This document shows positions 8,456-18,250 of a stretch of 31,672 bases of DNA, in pieces. Source of the DNA: DASWIG01 sp965371445 (GTDB lineage: Bacteria > Acidobacteriota > Thermoanaerobaculia > Multivoradales > J023). How positions within the stretch are numbered: the first letter of the stretch is position 1; every line of letters starts with the position of its first letter. Location of the stretch: NCBI GenBank assembly GCA_965371445.1, contig CBDUYN010000118.1:1-31672 (forward strand). Direction: 5' to 3'. A program made the position numbers and the translations under genes. The notes under the pieces are model-generated. The model searched no databases, was not told where the DNA came from, and saw only the letters and a list, made by a program, of their open reading frames with translations.

Positions 8456-11400
8456 ATGAGAAAAGAGCGGTCCGACGACGAAAGAAGCTGGCTCGTCCGC
8501 CGGACGACAGCGGCGGCGGCGTTTTCGGTCCTCTTCCTTGCCGGGCTGCTGCTCGCGGCGCAGGCCCTGACCAACGGAGACTTCGAGGCCGGCCTTAACT
8601 CCTGGAGCCTTCCTGCCGGCAATCTGACCGCGTCAGCCATCGCTCCAGGTGCGGCGGCCACCGCAGGCGCCGCGCAGCTGGAGACGTTGGACAAGAAGAA
8701 GGGCAAAGGCGGCCTCACACAGCAGATCCTCGGCGTCGCCGCTGGCTCGACCGTCTCGCTGAGCTTCTACTACTACTCGACGACCAGCGGGGCGGCGACC
8801 CAGAACATGTCCGTCGGGCTGGTGAAGCCGGACTTGTTGCCGGCCACCGTTTTGTGGTCGTCGCCAGCAACACCGGCCGGCAGCTGGACCTTCGTCGACC
8901 TTGGGGACATCTCGGCCGAGTTTGCCGCCCAGAATGGCACCTATGAGCTGCAGCTCCTGGTCGACCTCCAGGGTGCCAGCAACGGCGACTACGTTCGGGG
9001 CTTCTACGACGAGGTAGTCCTCGACATCGGCGGCGGCAACGCGCCGCCGACGGTGACAGTCGTCAACCCGGCGAACGGCTCGAACGTCGGCGGTCCCGGA
9101 CCTTATAGCGTCACCGGCACCGCCTCCGACTCCGACGGCAGCGTGACTCAGGTCCGCCTCCAGATCCAACGCCAGGACAACAGCCAGTACTGGAACGGTT
9201 CGGGTTGGCAGGCAGGATCGACTTGGCTCACCCCGACCGGCTTGACCAACTGGAGCTACTCCTGGGCCTGGACGAGCGACCTCGAAGGCGTCTTGGTCGC
9301 GGTGACCGCCGAGGCCACCGACGACGCCGCGGCCACCGGCACCGATGTCAACACGACCACGGTCGACAGCCTGGCGCCGCGCGTCGCCACCGGCATTCGC
9401 CTCCAGACCCCGCCGACCTCGGGCGACGCCTCCTTCACCCTCCTTTCCGACTGGACCGAGGCCAATCCCGGCACACCGCGCTTCGACTACAACCTAAACG
9501 GCGCCGGCTACCTCGGCTTCGTCGCCGGCTCGGCGGGCAACGCCTCGTCGCGTACCTTCGCCGTCGCCTTGGACGGCGACGACGACTTCGTCGCCATTCG
9601 CAGCGACCACACGGACTCGTTCGGCAACGGCGCGACGCTTTCCGAGGACACGACGATCGCCTACGTCCTGCCGCTCACCCCGCCGGCCCCCGGCGTCGGC
9701 AACCCGACGGCGTCGAGCCTCGACGTGACGGTCAATGAGAACGGCGCCGAGAACGGCGTTGGCATGCTCTACGCGATCCGCTGCGACACGACGGGCCAGT
9801 ACGTGCAGGCCGGCGGCACGCTCGGCGCCTCGCCCGTCTGGCGCACGCTCGCCGCCTGGGGGACGCCGGTGACGGTGACGGGGCTCACCGACAACACGCT
9901 CTACAACTTCAGCGTCGCCGCCGGGAATCCGTCGGACGCGACGCCGACGGCCGGCGAGCGCTCGGCCTCGGCCTACGGCGCCGCGGGCAGCGGCACGACC
10001 GCGGTGCTCAATCCCGAGGTGACCGTCGGCGCGGTCTCCCACACGCAGGCTGGCTGCGACCTGACGATCGAGTCGGCCTACACCGGCGACGGCAACGGAG
10101 ATTCGACGACTTCGATCCAGTCGAAGCTGAGCTCGAACTGCAACGGCGGCGGTTACGTCGCGATCGGCTGCGAAACCCTCAGCGGAGCGAGCCCCCGAAC
10201 GTGCCTCGACGCCGGGCTCGCCGCCAACACCGACTACTGCTATCTCGTGACCTACACGGACCCCGACGGCGTCCTCGGAACCAACCCGGTGCGCTACGGC
10301 CCGGTCAACACCGGCGCCTGCGGCGGCGGCACCACCACGGTGGGCGACGGCGTCAACCCGGGCAACGGCACGGTCTGCCCCAACACAGCCGTTTTGGTCG
10401 ACGCCTTCACCCTGCAGGCCGATAGCGGCAGCGACACGGTCACCGTCGTCCAGGTGACGCTGGCCGGCGAGGCCGACGTCTTCAACCGCGTCGCCACGGT
10501 GGAGATCACCAGCGACGACGGCTTGACGGTCTACGGCACGGTCTCGAACCCGGCCGCCACCGTCGTCGCCGTCGCGGTCGTGATCCCGGTGTCGACGACC
10601 CTGACCCAGTACAAGGTGCGGATCACCACCGAGGACCACGTCAACCTGGCGTCGCCGCTGCACACGGTGAGCGCCACGGTGACCGACGTCACGGTGACCG
10701 GCGGCAAGTCGGTCGGCGACACGGCAAGCGCCACGATCACCATCGACAACACGGCTCCGGGCGACGCCACCTGGGGGACCGTCACGCCGGGGGACGGCCA
10801 GGTCAGCCTCGGCTGGACGAACCCGGGCGGCGACTTCGTCGAAGCGATCATCGTCCGCTCGACCCTTTCGGTCACCTTCGTACCGAGCGACGGCGCGACC
10901 TACGTGCTCGACCAGAACGTCGGCGGCACCCAGATCGTGCGCTACGTGGGCAGCGGCACGAGCACCGTCGACACGACGGCGCTGAACGGCACCGCCTACT
11001 ACTACAAGATCTTCACCCGCGACGCCTGCGGCAATGGGTCTGCCGGGGTCGAGACCGGTCCGTACACGCCGACCTCGGCGGCGGTCAACGACCTGACGGT
11101 GGGTGCGGCGACGGGCCTCGTCAACGGCTGCAACCAGACGACCGTCACCGCTCCCCACTCGGGCGACGCCGACGGCGACTCGACGACCGCCGTCAAGCGC
11201 GGCACCGCGCCGGGCGGTCCTTTCAGCACGACGGTCTGCGCCAGCCTCGGCGGAGCGAGCCCCAGGACGTGCGTCGACTCGACGGTCAGCGAGTCGTCGT
11301 CCTATTACTACCAGGTAACCTGGAGCGATCCCGACGGCGTCAGCGGCACGAATCCCCAAGTGGTTGGTCCCCTGACCACCCCGGCCTGCGGCGCCGACGA

Positions 11401-14400
11401 CACGACGGTCTCCTCGAGCTCGGCGACCGCCACGACCTGCAAGCAGATCACCGTCACCAGCATTTTCTCGGGCGACGTCGACGGCGACGGCTCGACCCTC
11501 TACGAGTACTTCGACGGCGCCTGGCAGACGGGCTGCGGCGCGGTCAGCGGCTCCTCGCCGCGCCAGTGCGTCCAGCCCGAGCTTTCGCCGTCGACGAGCT
11601 ACGACGTCCGCGTCACCTTCAGCGATCCCGACGGCGTCTCGGGCACCAACCCGGAGACCTTGAGCAGCGTGACGACCCCGGCTTGCGGCGGCGACCAGAC
11701 GCCGCCGACCGTCGTCGTCGTCACCCCGGTCCGCGACGCGACCGTCGGCGGTGTGGATCTCGTCAAGATGCAGGTCTACGACGACACGGGCCTCGCCTCC
11801 GTCCAGGTGTCCGTCGACGGCAACCCTTACGCCGCGGCGGCGGTGAACCCCAACTACACCTGCGGCGCCGGCTGCTCCGTCTACGAGTACACGCTCGACA
11901 CGACGGCTCTGACCAACGAGGGACATTACTTCACGGTGCGGGCCACCGACACGGCCGCCCCGACGGCGAACGTGACGCTCGTCTCCCAGCCCATAAACGT
12001 TTACAACGCGGGCGTGAAGGCCGGCGGCGACGGCTTCCTGCTGCGGCGCACCCGGGGCGCGCAGCTTTGCCTCGACTGCCACGACGTCCAGGGTCACTCG
12101 AGCCAGACGACGAGCCCCAAGTACGGCGCCTGGGGCGTCGACTGCATGACCTGTCACACGCCGCACCTGACGGAGAACGTCTACCTCATCCGTGAGTCGA
12201 TCCGCTCGCCCAACAGCGGGCCGAAGCCGGTGTCGTTCATCGCCAACGCGACCGGCACCGACTTCGTGCGCGGCGCGGCGCCCTACGACGGCATCTGCAA
12301 CGTCTGCCACACGCGCACGACTCACCACCGCAACGACGACTCGGGCGGCGACCACACCCACAACACGACGACCCGCTGCGTGTCGTGCCACCAGCACGGC
12401 AAGGGCTTCGCCGGTACGGGCTGCAACGGCTGCCACAACGCGCCACCGATCGCGGTGGGCAAGCACAACGTCCACGACGAGGTGTGGGATTCGACCGACG
12501 GCAACACGGCGTCGTCTTATGACGACACGTCCTCGCACGCCACGGCGACCCAATACGGCTTCAATTGCTCCGAATGCCACTCGGGGACCCACAGGAGCGA
12601 CGCCACCACCAACCCGACCCACGACGGCTCGCTCGCCAACCCGTGGCAGGTCGAGGTCGCCTTCGACGCCACGAACCCGTCGGGTACCTACGGCCAGGTC
12701 TACAAGCAGAACACCGAGCAGGGTCCGATCGGCGAGTACTGGTCGTGGTCCGACGGCGGCTGCTCGAACCTCTACTGCCACTCGAACGCCAATCCGCTCG
12801 GTGGCACGAACGTCTTCCAGTCGCCGACCTGGAACCAGGTGGCGGGCCTCGGCTGCACCGGCTGCCACGACACCGGCGGCGCGGCGACGGGCCTCTCGGC
12901 GGCGCATCCGACCCATACCGACGCCGGCACCTACAACTTCGGCTGCGTGCGCTGCCACGACGCCACGGTCTCGGACAACTCGACGATTGCCGACAAGACG
13001 GTCCACGTCAACGGGGTGAAGAACCTCGTCTTCGACAACTCGGGCGTCGACAACTCGGGTGGCACGTACAACGCGGGCGGCGAGACCTGCGCCAACAGCT
13101 ACTGCCACTCCGACGGCACCGACCTGGCGGCGCCCTACACGTCGGGTCCGTCGATCGCCTGGACGACGACGCGGACCTGCACGAGCTGTCACGGCTCGGG
13201 CGCCGGCGCCCCGTCCTACGTCAACGGCTCGCCGAAGGCCAACAGCCACGCCAACCACGTGCCGGCCTACACCTGCAACGTCTGCCACGACAACGTGGCC
13301 GACGCGACGCCGTCGATCATCGACAAGTCGCTCCACGTCAACGGGGTTTACAACCTCCAGGCGGGCGGCGGCTACTCGTTCTCGCCGGCGGGGAGCCCGA
13401 CGACCTGCGCCTCGAACGGCTGCCACGGCGACCTGACCTGGGGCCAGACCGGTACCACCTGCCGCGACTGTCACCGCAAGACCGGTGCCGGCGACCAGGA
13501 CGTCGACGACTGGGTCTACGGCAACGGCACGACGGCGATGATCGACGGCGAGGACTGGACCAGCTACGGTCACGGCAACACGACGAGCTACACCGAGTCG
13601 GGCAACGGCGGGGCGGACCTCGACAACGGCGGCGGCGACGACGGCTGTCTCTACTGCCACGATCCGGGTGTCGGCCACAACACGGCGGCGAACCCGTTCC
13701 GTCTGGCCAACGTCACCGGCGCCGACGCGGCGGGCAAGAACGAGGTCTGCCTGACGTGCCACGGCTCGTCCAACGCGGGCTACGACCCGGACGGCGGCGG
13801 TCCTCTGCCGGACGTCGACAGCGGCCTCGACGTCGACGCCTGGCATTACGGCACCGACCACGGCGGCTCCAACAAGGAGGGCGGCACCTTCTGCTGGGAC
13901 TGCCACGATCCGCACGGCGACTACAACTACGGCTCGACCCAGCGGCTGGCCTACATGATCCAGGAGCAGCCGTCGCAGGACCACTCGGGCGCCACCGGTT
14001 GGGGCGTGCCGCCGACCCTGGCACCGGCGCCGGACTTCCGCGCCAACCGCGACGGGGCCGGAGCCTGGGATTGGGGCGACTACGTGACGCCGACGACGAC
14101 GGGCGGCTTCTACCGCGGCGTCTGCCAGGTCTGCCATACCGTCGGCGGGGCGGCGCGTTTTCACCAGGACGCCAACTACGACGCCAGTCACAACAACGCG
14201 GGCGGACGTTGCACCAGCTGCCACGATCACGCCCAGCCGCCGAGCGACGCCTTCGCGCCGGCGGGCGGCGGCGACTGCCTCGGCTGCCACGGCGACACCA
14301 GCCAGAACGGCCGGCGCGCGGTCAACCCCGACTTCACCAAGCAGTCGCACCACGTCGGCAACGGCGGCACCTACATGGGCGGCACGCTTCTCGCCGAGGA

Positions 14401-15574
14401 CTGCGTGGTCTGCCATGGTGAAGGTCAGATGTCCGGCGGCGCGGCGACGACCAACGACCCGTTGCACGGCGGCACCGGCGGCGACACGCGCGTCAACCTG
14501 CGCAACGTCGACACCGGCGCCACCTACGTCTACGACAAGACGGTGATCGCCGGCGCGGCGGCGACCTGGGGCTCCGGCAACGCGAACTGGGTGACCCAGA
14601 CCTCGACCAACCTCGATCCGTTCTGCCTGGCCTGCCACGACGCGAACGGGGCGAATCTGGTGGACGGCGCCGCCGCCACCCTCGGTGAGGTTGGGGCCGC
14701 GAAGCTCAACCCGTTCAACGACGCCGCGATCACCAACGAGTACGACCAGTGGAATCGCGGCCGCGTCGTCGACATCGCCTCGCGGGTGGTGTCGAGCGGC
14801 AGTGACCTCGACGCCGGTGGCGAGCCGCGCGGGCCGGACGGCATTCCCGATCCGCCGCAGGGTATCTACTCGCGGCACGCGATCCGTGGCCAGTCGGTCT
14901 CGGTCTACGGGTCGCAGAGCCTGCCCAACGCCTACTGGAACCAGACCAACTACGCCTGGAACGACACCTCGGTGATGGGCTGCGCCGACTGCCATACGGT
15001 CGACGGTGCCAACGGCACGGCGGGCAACGCCCACGGCTCGAATTCCGAGTACCTCCTGAAGGACGGCAGCGGCGGTGCCACCGAGGGCAACTCGCTCGCC
15101 ACCTACGTCTGTGTCCGCTGCCACAACGTCAACGAGTACGACGCCTCGGGCCACTCCGGCAACGGCAACAACTTCCAGGACTACACGGCCAACACGGGCT
15201 ACGGTCCGGACAACGGCCGCGTGCCGGAGGGCAACACGGGCGGCAACCTCTACGGCATGGCCTGCACGAACTGCCACGCCGGTGTCGTGAACCAGAGCGG
15301 CGCCAGAGAGTACGGCACCATCCACGGCACGAGCCAGGTCATGGGGACCGGTCCTTTGGACATGAGCGACAATCCGACCGGGACGCCGCACGAGGCCTAC
15401 CGCTTCATGAACGGCAACAGCATGCGCTTCTTCGATCCCCAGGGCTGGACCGGCGCTTCGGTGAGCTGCTACACCCTCGCCAATGGCGACGAGTTCGGCG
15501 GCTGTACCAAGCACTCGGGCGCCGCCGGCGGTCTCAGCAAGCCGGCGGCGCGAGTGCGCAACCTGAGCTACTGA
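8456..15574 (+). CDS. giant 25-heme c-type cytochrome with Ig/FnIII-like stalk
   Basis: The 2372-residue protein begins with a signal peptide (to about residue 38) and a jelly-roll-like segment starting NGDFEAGLNSWS. The first ~1200 residues are heme-free beta domains. Ig-like segments (PPTVTVVNPANGSNV) are followed by three FnIII-like repeats of ~100 residues (about 523-622, 880-979, 981-1078), each with a Cys pair and DPDGV-GTNP. Residues 1205-2274 carry 22 CxxCH motifs plus three CX4CH (1436, 1545, 1651). The CX4CH...CxxCH pairs match the GSu_C4xC__C2xCH repeat known from Geobacter outer-surface cytochromes. There is no membrane anchor and no DGFESGD tag. The likely role is long-range, extracellular or outer-membrane electron transfer. 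It is the central gene of the run, preceded by a one-base spacing and followed by 87 bases. Confidence 0.95.
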   Translation: MRKERSDDERSWLVRRTTAAAAFSVLFLAGLLLAAQALTNGDFEAGLNSWSLPAGNLTASAIAPGAAATAGAAQLETLDKKKGKGGLTQQILGVAAGSTVSLSFYYYSTTSGAATQNMSVGLVKPDLLPATVLWSSPATPAGSWTFVDLGDISAEFAAQNGTYELQLLVDLQGASNGDYVRGFYDEVVLDIGGGNAPPTVTVVNPANGSNVGGPGPYSVTGTASDSDGSVTQVRLQIQRQDNSQYWNGSGWQAGSTWLTPTGLTNWSYSWAWTSDLEGVLVAVTAEATDDAAATGTDVNTTTVDSLAPRVATGIRLQTPPTSGDASFTLLSDWTEANPGTPRFDYNLNGAGYLGFVAGSAGNASSRTFAVALDGDDDFVAIRSDHTDSFGNGATLSEDTTIAYVLPLTPPAPGVGNPTASSLDVTVNENGAENGVGMLYAIRCDTTGQYVQAGGTLGASPVWRTLAAWGTPVTVTGLTDNTLYNFSVAAGNPSDATPTAGERSASAYGAAGSGTTAVLNPEVTVGAVSHTQAGCDLTIESAYTGDGNGDSTTSIQSKLSSNCNGGGYVAIGCETLSGASPRTCLDAGLAANTDYCYLVTYTDPDGVLGTNPVRYGPVNTGACGGGTTTVGDGVNPGNGTVCPNTAVLVDAFTLQADSGSDTVTVVQVTLAGEADVFNRVATVEITSDDGLTVYGTVSNPAATVVAVAVVIPVSTTLTQYKVRITTEDHVNLASPLHTVSATVTDVTVTGGKSVGDTASATITIDNTAPGDATWGTVTPGDGQVSLGWTNPGGDFVEAIIVRSTLSVTFVPSDGATYVLDQNVGGTQIVRYVGSGTSTVDTTALNGTAYYYKIFTRDACGNGSAGVETGPYTPTSAAVNDLTVGAATGLVNGCNQTTVTAPHSGDADGDSTTAVKRGTAPGGPFSTTVCASLGGASPRTCVDSTVSESSSYYYQVTWSDPDGVSGTNPQVVGPLTTPACGADDTTVSSSSATATTCKQITVTSIFSGDVDGDGSTLYEYFDGAWQTGCGAVSGSSPRQCVQPELSPSTSYDVRVTFSDPDGVSGTNPETLSSVTTPACGGDQTPPTVVVVTPVRDATVGGVDLVKMQVYDDTGLASVQVSVDGNPYAAAAVNPNYTCGAGCSVYEYTLDTTALTNEGHYFTVRATDTAAPTANVTLVSQPINVYNAGVKAGGDGFLLRRTRGAQLCLDCHDVQGHSSQTTSPKYGAWGVDCMTCHTPHLTENVYLIRESIRSPNSGPKPVSFIANATGTDFVRGAAPYDGICNVCHTRTTHHRNDDSGGDHTHNTTTRCVSCHQHGKGFAGTGCNGCHNAPPIAVGKHNVHDEVWDSTDGNTASSYDDTSSHATATQYGFNCSECHSGTHRSDATTNPTHDGSLANPWQVEVAFDATNPSGTYGQVYKQNTEQGPIGEYWSWSDGGCSNLYCHSNANPLGGTNVFQSPTWNQVAGLGCTGCHDTGGAATGLSAAHPTHTDAGTYNFGCVRCHDATVSDNSTIADKTVHVNGVKNLVFDNSGVDNSGGTYNAGGETCANSYCHSDGTDLAAPYTSGPSIAWTTTRTCTSCHGSGAGAPSYVNGSPKANSHANHVPAYTCNVCHDNVADATPSIIDKSLHVNGVYNLQAGGGYSFSPAGSPTTCASNGCHGDLTWGQTGTTCRDCHRKTGAGDQDVDDWVYGNGTTAMIDGEDWTSYGHGNTTSYTESGNGGADLDNGGGDDGCLYCHDPGVGHNTAANPFRLANVTGADAAGKNEVCLTCHGSSNAGYDPDGGGPLPDVDSGLDVDAWHYGTDHGGSNKEGGTFCWDCHDPHGDYNYGSTQRLAYMIQEQPSQDHSGATGWGVPPTLAPAPDFRANRDGAGAWDWGDYVTPTTTGGFYRGVCQVCHTVGGAARFHQDANYDASHNNAGGRCTSCHDHAQPPSDAFAPAGGGDCLGCHGDTSQNGRRAVNPDFTKQSHHVGNGGTYMGGTLLAEDCVVCHGEGQMSGGAATTNDPLHGGTGGDTRVNLRNVDTGATYVYDKTVIAGAAATWGSGNANWVTQTSTNLDPFCLACHDANGANLVDGAAATLGEVGAAKLNPFNDAAITNEYDQWNRGRVVDIASRVVSSGSDLDAGGEPRGPDGIPDPPQGIYSRHAIRGQSVSVYGSQSLPNAYWNQTNYAWNDTSVMGCADCHTVDGANGTAGNAHGSNSEYLLKDGSGGATEGNSLATYVCVRCHNVNEYDASGHSGNGNNFQDYTANTGYGPDNGRVPEGNTGGNLYGMACTNCHAGVVNQSGAREYGTIHGTSQVMGTGPLDMSDNPTGTPHEAYRFMNGNSMRFFDPQGWTGASVSCYTLANGDEFGGCTKHSGAAGGLSKPAARVRNLSY

Positions 15575-15599
15575 CGGCGGGAGCCTGACGGCGGGAGCC
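15572..15599. repeat. 14-bp perfect tandem duplication at a stop codon
   Basis: TGACGGCGGGAGCC occurs twice in direct tandem, at 15572-15585 and 15586-15599. The first TGA is the stop of the giant cytochrome. It is probably a slippage duplication. The second copy keeps a back-up stop in a different frame. Confidence 0.85.
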
Positions 15600-15661
15600 T
15601 GGGGGACCGACGTTGAACGACGTTCCTTGGACCCTCGTCCTTCTCGGATAGGATCCCGGCC

Positions 15662-17281
15662 ATGAGAATGAAAAGCGCAACCCGGGTGCGCGTCGTCTAC
15701 GCGGCGTTTCTCGTGTCGGGTGCCGCGGCTCTGGTCTACGAGGTGGTCTGGACCCGGGCGCTGTCGTTGGTCCTGGGGAGCACGACTTACGCTCTCTCGA
15801 CGATGCTCTCGACCTTCATGGCGGGGTTGGCTCTTGGGGGGTTCCTCGGCGGCAAGCTTGCCGACCGACCGGGAAACCTGCTGTACCGTTTCGGCCTGTG
15901 CGAGCTCGGGATCGGGCTCCTGGGGCTCTTGAGCTTGCCTCTCATCCGTTCCCTGCCGGCGGTCTACCTGGCGTTCTACCGCGCTTTTCACCTCCAGCCG
16001 GCGGTTTTTTTCACCCTCCAGGTGGGGCTCTGCGCGCTGGTGATGCTGGCTCCGGCAACGCTGATGGGAGCGACCTTCCCGCTGGTCAGCCGGGCGGTGA
16101 CCGGACGCCTCGAAGAGATGGGCCGCCGGGTCGGCGACGCCTACAGCTTCAACACGGCGGGAGCCGTGGCCGGCTCCCTCGCCGCCGGCTTCCTGCTCGT
16201 TCCCGTCTTCGGGGTGTGGGGAGCGACCGTGACGGCGGCGGCGCTCAACCTGACGGTCGGCCTGGTCTTCGTGGCGCTGGGAGGCTTCCGCCGGGTGGGC
16301 GCGGCGGCGGGTCTCCTCCTGCTCTACGCCGGAGCGTTCTGGTTCGGGGGCTTCGCGGTCGACGCGAGGCCGTCGATGGTGAGCTACTACACGGCCAACC
16401 GTTACCTCGACGGCCGGCCTCTCGCCTGGATCGACGCCCGGAGCGCGGGCACCCACGAGCTCCTGTTCCAGGACGAGTACGCCGAGGGAACGCTGGCGGC
16501 CTTCCGCGACCCGCAGGGCCATCTCGTCCTCCAGGTCGGCGGCAAGCCCGAGGGCACGGGACCCAACGACCGCGAAGCGGCAGAGCTCCTGGCCCGGCTG
16601 CCCCTCGCCACCCATCCGCACCCCGGCAAAGTGCTGGTCATCGGCCTCGGAGCCGGCGTCACGGCGGCGGCGGCCCGTCCTCTCGCCACCGAGCTCACGG
16701 TGGTCGAGATCCATCCGGGCGTGGTGGAGGCGGTCGAGCGCTTCGGTCCCCCCGCGGCTCTCGACGGCGTCCGCGTGGTCCGCGACGACGCCCGCAACTA
16801 CCTGCTGAAGACCGAGGAGCGTTACGACGTCGTGGCGTCGGCACCGTCGTATCCGACGGAATTCATGGTCTCCAACCTCTTCACGCGCGACTTCTACGAG
16901 ATCGCCGCGCGGCGGCTCGCCGACGGCGGGGTCTACGCCCAATGGCTGCCCTACGGCCTGCTGACCGACGACGACGTGACCATGATGGCGAAGACCTTCG
17001 CCGCGGTCTTTCCGCATGCCGTGTTGTGGCGGGTGGAGGGCCGCAAGGACCTGATCGCGGTGGGCAGCCTGGCGCCCTTTGCCCTGCCGGCCGCGGCGGT
17101 CGCCGAGCGCGTCGCGGAGGGCGGGCGCGGACGACTGAGGTTGTCGCGCGGCGTCGCCGAGATGGCGGCGCTGGCGCGGCGCGAGGACGTGCCGTGGAAC
17201 ACCGACGACCGGCCGCTCCTGGAGTTCCGGCTGGCGCGCAACCTCCTCCGCGGTGAGGCGCTGGGGGAGGGCAACCGATGA
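15662..17281 (+). CDS. membrane protein fused to a spermidine-synthase-like (PABS/SAM) domain
   Basis: The ATG at 15662 (or in-frame at 15668) is preceded by AGGAT. Residues 1-~235 contain about seven hydrophobic segments (VYAAFLVSGAAALVYEVVWTRA, AGLALGGFLGGKLADRPG), matching the N-terminal half of fused MFS/spermidine-synthase proteins. The C-terminal domain has a Rossmann nucleotide-binding motif KVLVIGLGAGVTAAAA (about 323-338), the acidic VVEIHPGVVEAVERF (about 350) and VVRDDARNYL. The catalytic Asp region of true spermidine synthases (DSTDP-like) is replaced by SAPSYPTEF, so canonical aminopropyl transfer is doubtful. It ends overlapping the next start (ATGA at 17278-17281), tying it to the ResB-like gene. 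The substrate is unknown. Membrane-bound relatives occur in many bacteria without assigned function. Confidence 0.88.
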   Translation: MRMKSATRVRVVYAAFLVSGAAALVYEVVWTRALSLVLGSTTYALSTMLSTFMAGLALGGFLGGKLADRPGNLLYRFGLCELGIGLLGLLSLPLIRSLPAVYLAFYRAFHLQPAVFFTLQVGLCALVMLAPATLMGATFPLVSRAVTGRLEEMGRRVGDAYSFNTAGAVAGSLAAGFLLVPVFGVWGATVTAAALNLTVGLVFVALGGFRRVGAAAGLLLLYAGAFWFGGFAVDARPSMVSYYTANRYLDGRPLAWIDARSAGTHELLFQDEYAEGTLAAFRDPQGHLVLQVGGKPEGTGPNDREAAELLARLPLATHPHPGKVLVIGLGAGVTAAAARPLATELTVVEIHPGVVEAVERFGPPAALDGVRVVRDDARNYLLKTEERYDVVASAPSYPTEFMVSNLFTRDFYEIAARRLADGGVYAQWLPYGLLTDDDVTMMAKTFAAVFPHAVLWRVEGRKDLIAVGSLAPFALPAAAVAERVAEGGRGRLRLSRGVAEMAALARREDVPWNTDDRPLLEFRLARNLLRGEALGEGNR

Positions 17282-18249
17282 GCAGGCGGCGTTTCCCCGG
17301 GATCGAGTGGTGGCTCTTCGCGGTGGCCGTCGCCGAGTGGGTGGCTCTCAAGTTCCTGGAAGCGGCGCAGCCGCCGGAGATCCTGGCGATCCTGGTGATC
17401 CTGGTGATGACGGCCTTCGCCGTTCGGCTGATCGAGGTGGTCTGGCGCGGGTGGCGCGGGTACCTCGGTGCCGGAAGCGCCGCCGCCGAGGTCCTGTTGA
17501 TCGCCGGCATGCTGAGCGCCCTGGGCGCCGGCATGGCCAATTGGGCCCTCAGTCTCCAGGGGGCCGTCATCGTCCACGAGGGCGAGACCGCGGTGCTGCA
17601 CGGCGGCGCCGAGCTCCAGGAATTTGCCGCCGGACCCTTCGCCCGTCTCGAGGAGATGGACCTCGTCCTCACTTTGAAAGAAGTCGAGCTGGTGGCTGCC
17701 GGCGGCGGGACTTTCAATCCTCGCAGCCATCTCGTCCTCCACTGGCGGGGCGAGCCCCGCGAGCTCGCGGTCGACCCGAATCGGAGCGCTGAGAGCGGCA
17801 CGTTGCGTTTCTTTCAGGGAGCGTTCGGTTTTGCACCGCGAATCGTGATCGAGCGCGACACGACGAACGTCTTCGACCGCGTCGTGCCGTTCATCAGCGA
17901 CTATGACGGCCCGCACGGCGTTTCCTTTGCCGGGCGTTTCACCCTGGCGAGCGAAGCCCTCGAGGTCGCCGGCGAGGTGGACCTGAGCTCTCTCGACGAG
18001 AGACTCCGGGGACACGCCCGCCTGCGGCTCAAGGTCTGGCACGAGGGCGTCCTGCTTGGCCAGGGAAACCTCCTGCCGGGCCATTTCGCGGACCTGGAGA
18101 AGGGATATCGGATCGGTTTCGTCGGGCTTCAGAAGTGGTCGGAGATCGACCTTTCCCGCCGCAGCTACGGCCGGCTGGTGCTCTACGGGGGAGGCGCCGT
18201 CCTTCTCGGAGGGCTGCTCCGGCTCCTGGCGTGGTGGAGGAGCTGGTGA
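17278..18249 (+). CDS. divergent ResB-like cytochrome c maturation membrane protein
   Basis: This 323-residue protein overlaps the previous stop (ATGA). Three hydrophobic helices near the N-terminus (about 10-30, 36-57, 69-95) are followed by a soluble periplasmic domain and a final helix (LVLYGGGAVLLGGLLRLLAW). That is the ResB topology. Side by side with the full ResB at 21370-22725 it shares the order of signature strands. Examples are GAVIVHEGETAVL against DAVLTEGQELRTE, GFAPRIVIERD against GVTSVLWLRD, and LQKWSEIDLSRRSYGRLVLY against LRYWVGVQVVSERGGALLIA. It is shorter than typical ResB (~450). ResB works with CcsA to deliver and attach heme to apocytochromes. No CcsA gene is visible here. 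Calling it a ResB paralogue rests on my alignment by eye. Confidence 0.72.
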   Translation: MSRRRFPGIEWWLFAVAVAEWVALKFLEAAQPPEILAILVILVMTAFAVRLIEVVWRGWRGYLGAGSAAAEVLLIAGMLSALGAGMANWALSLQGAVIVHEGETAVLHGGAELQEFAAGPFARLEEMDLVLTLKEVELVAAGGGTFNPRSHLVLHWRGEPRELAVDPNRSAESGTLRFFQGAFGFAPRIVIERDTTNVFDRVVPFISDYDGPHGVSFAGRFTLASEALEVAGEVDLSSLDERLRGHARLRLKVWHEGVLLGQGNLLPGHFADLEKGYRIGFVGLQKWSEIDLSRRSYGRLVLYGGGAVLLGGLLRLLAWWRSW

Positions 18250-18250
18250 A

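Noticed and set aside
9494..17017. A 2507-residue open frame antisense to the giant cytochrome and the next gene
   Set aside because: It is Val/Arg/Ala/Gly-rich with no domain, has no initiation signal, and is expected from GC-rich third positions opposite a real gene. It lacks any CxxCH pattern.
15662..17281. A true spermidine synthase
   Set aside because: The SAM-fold is present but the catalytic Asp region is SAPSYPTEF, and the N-terminus is a multi-helix membrane domain, so I give only the family-level call.
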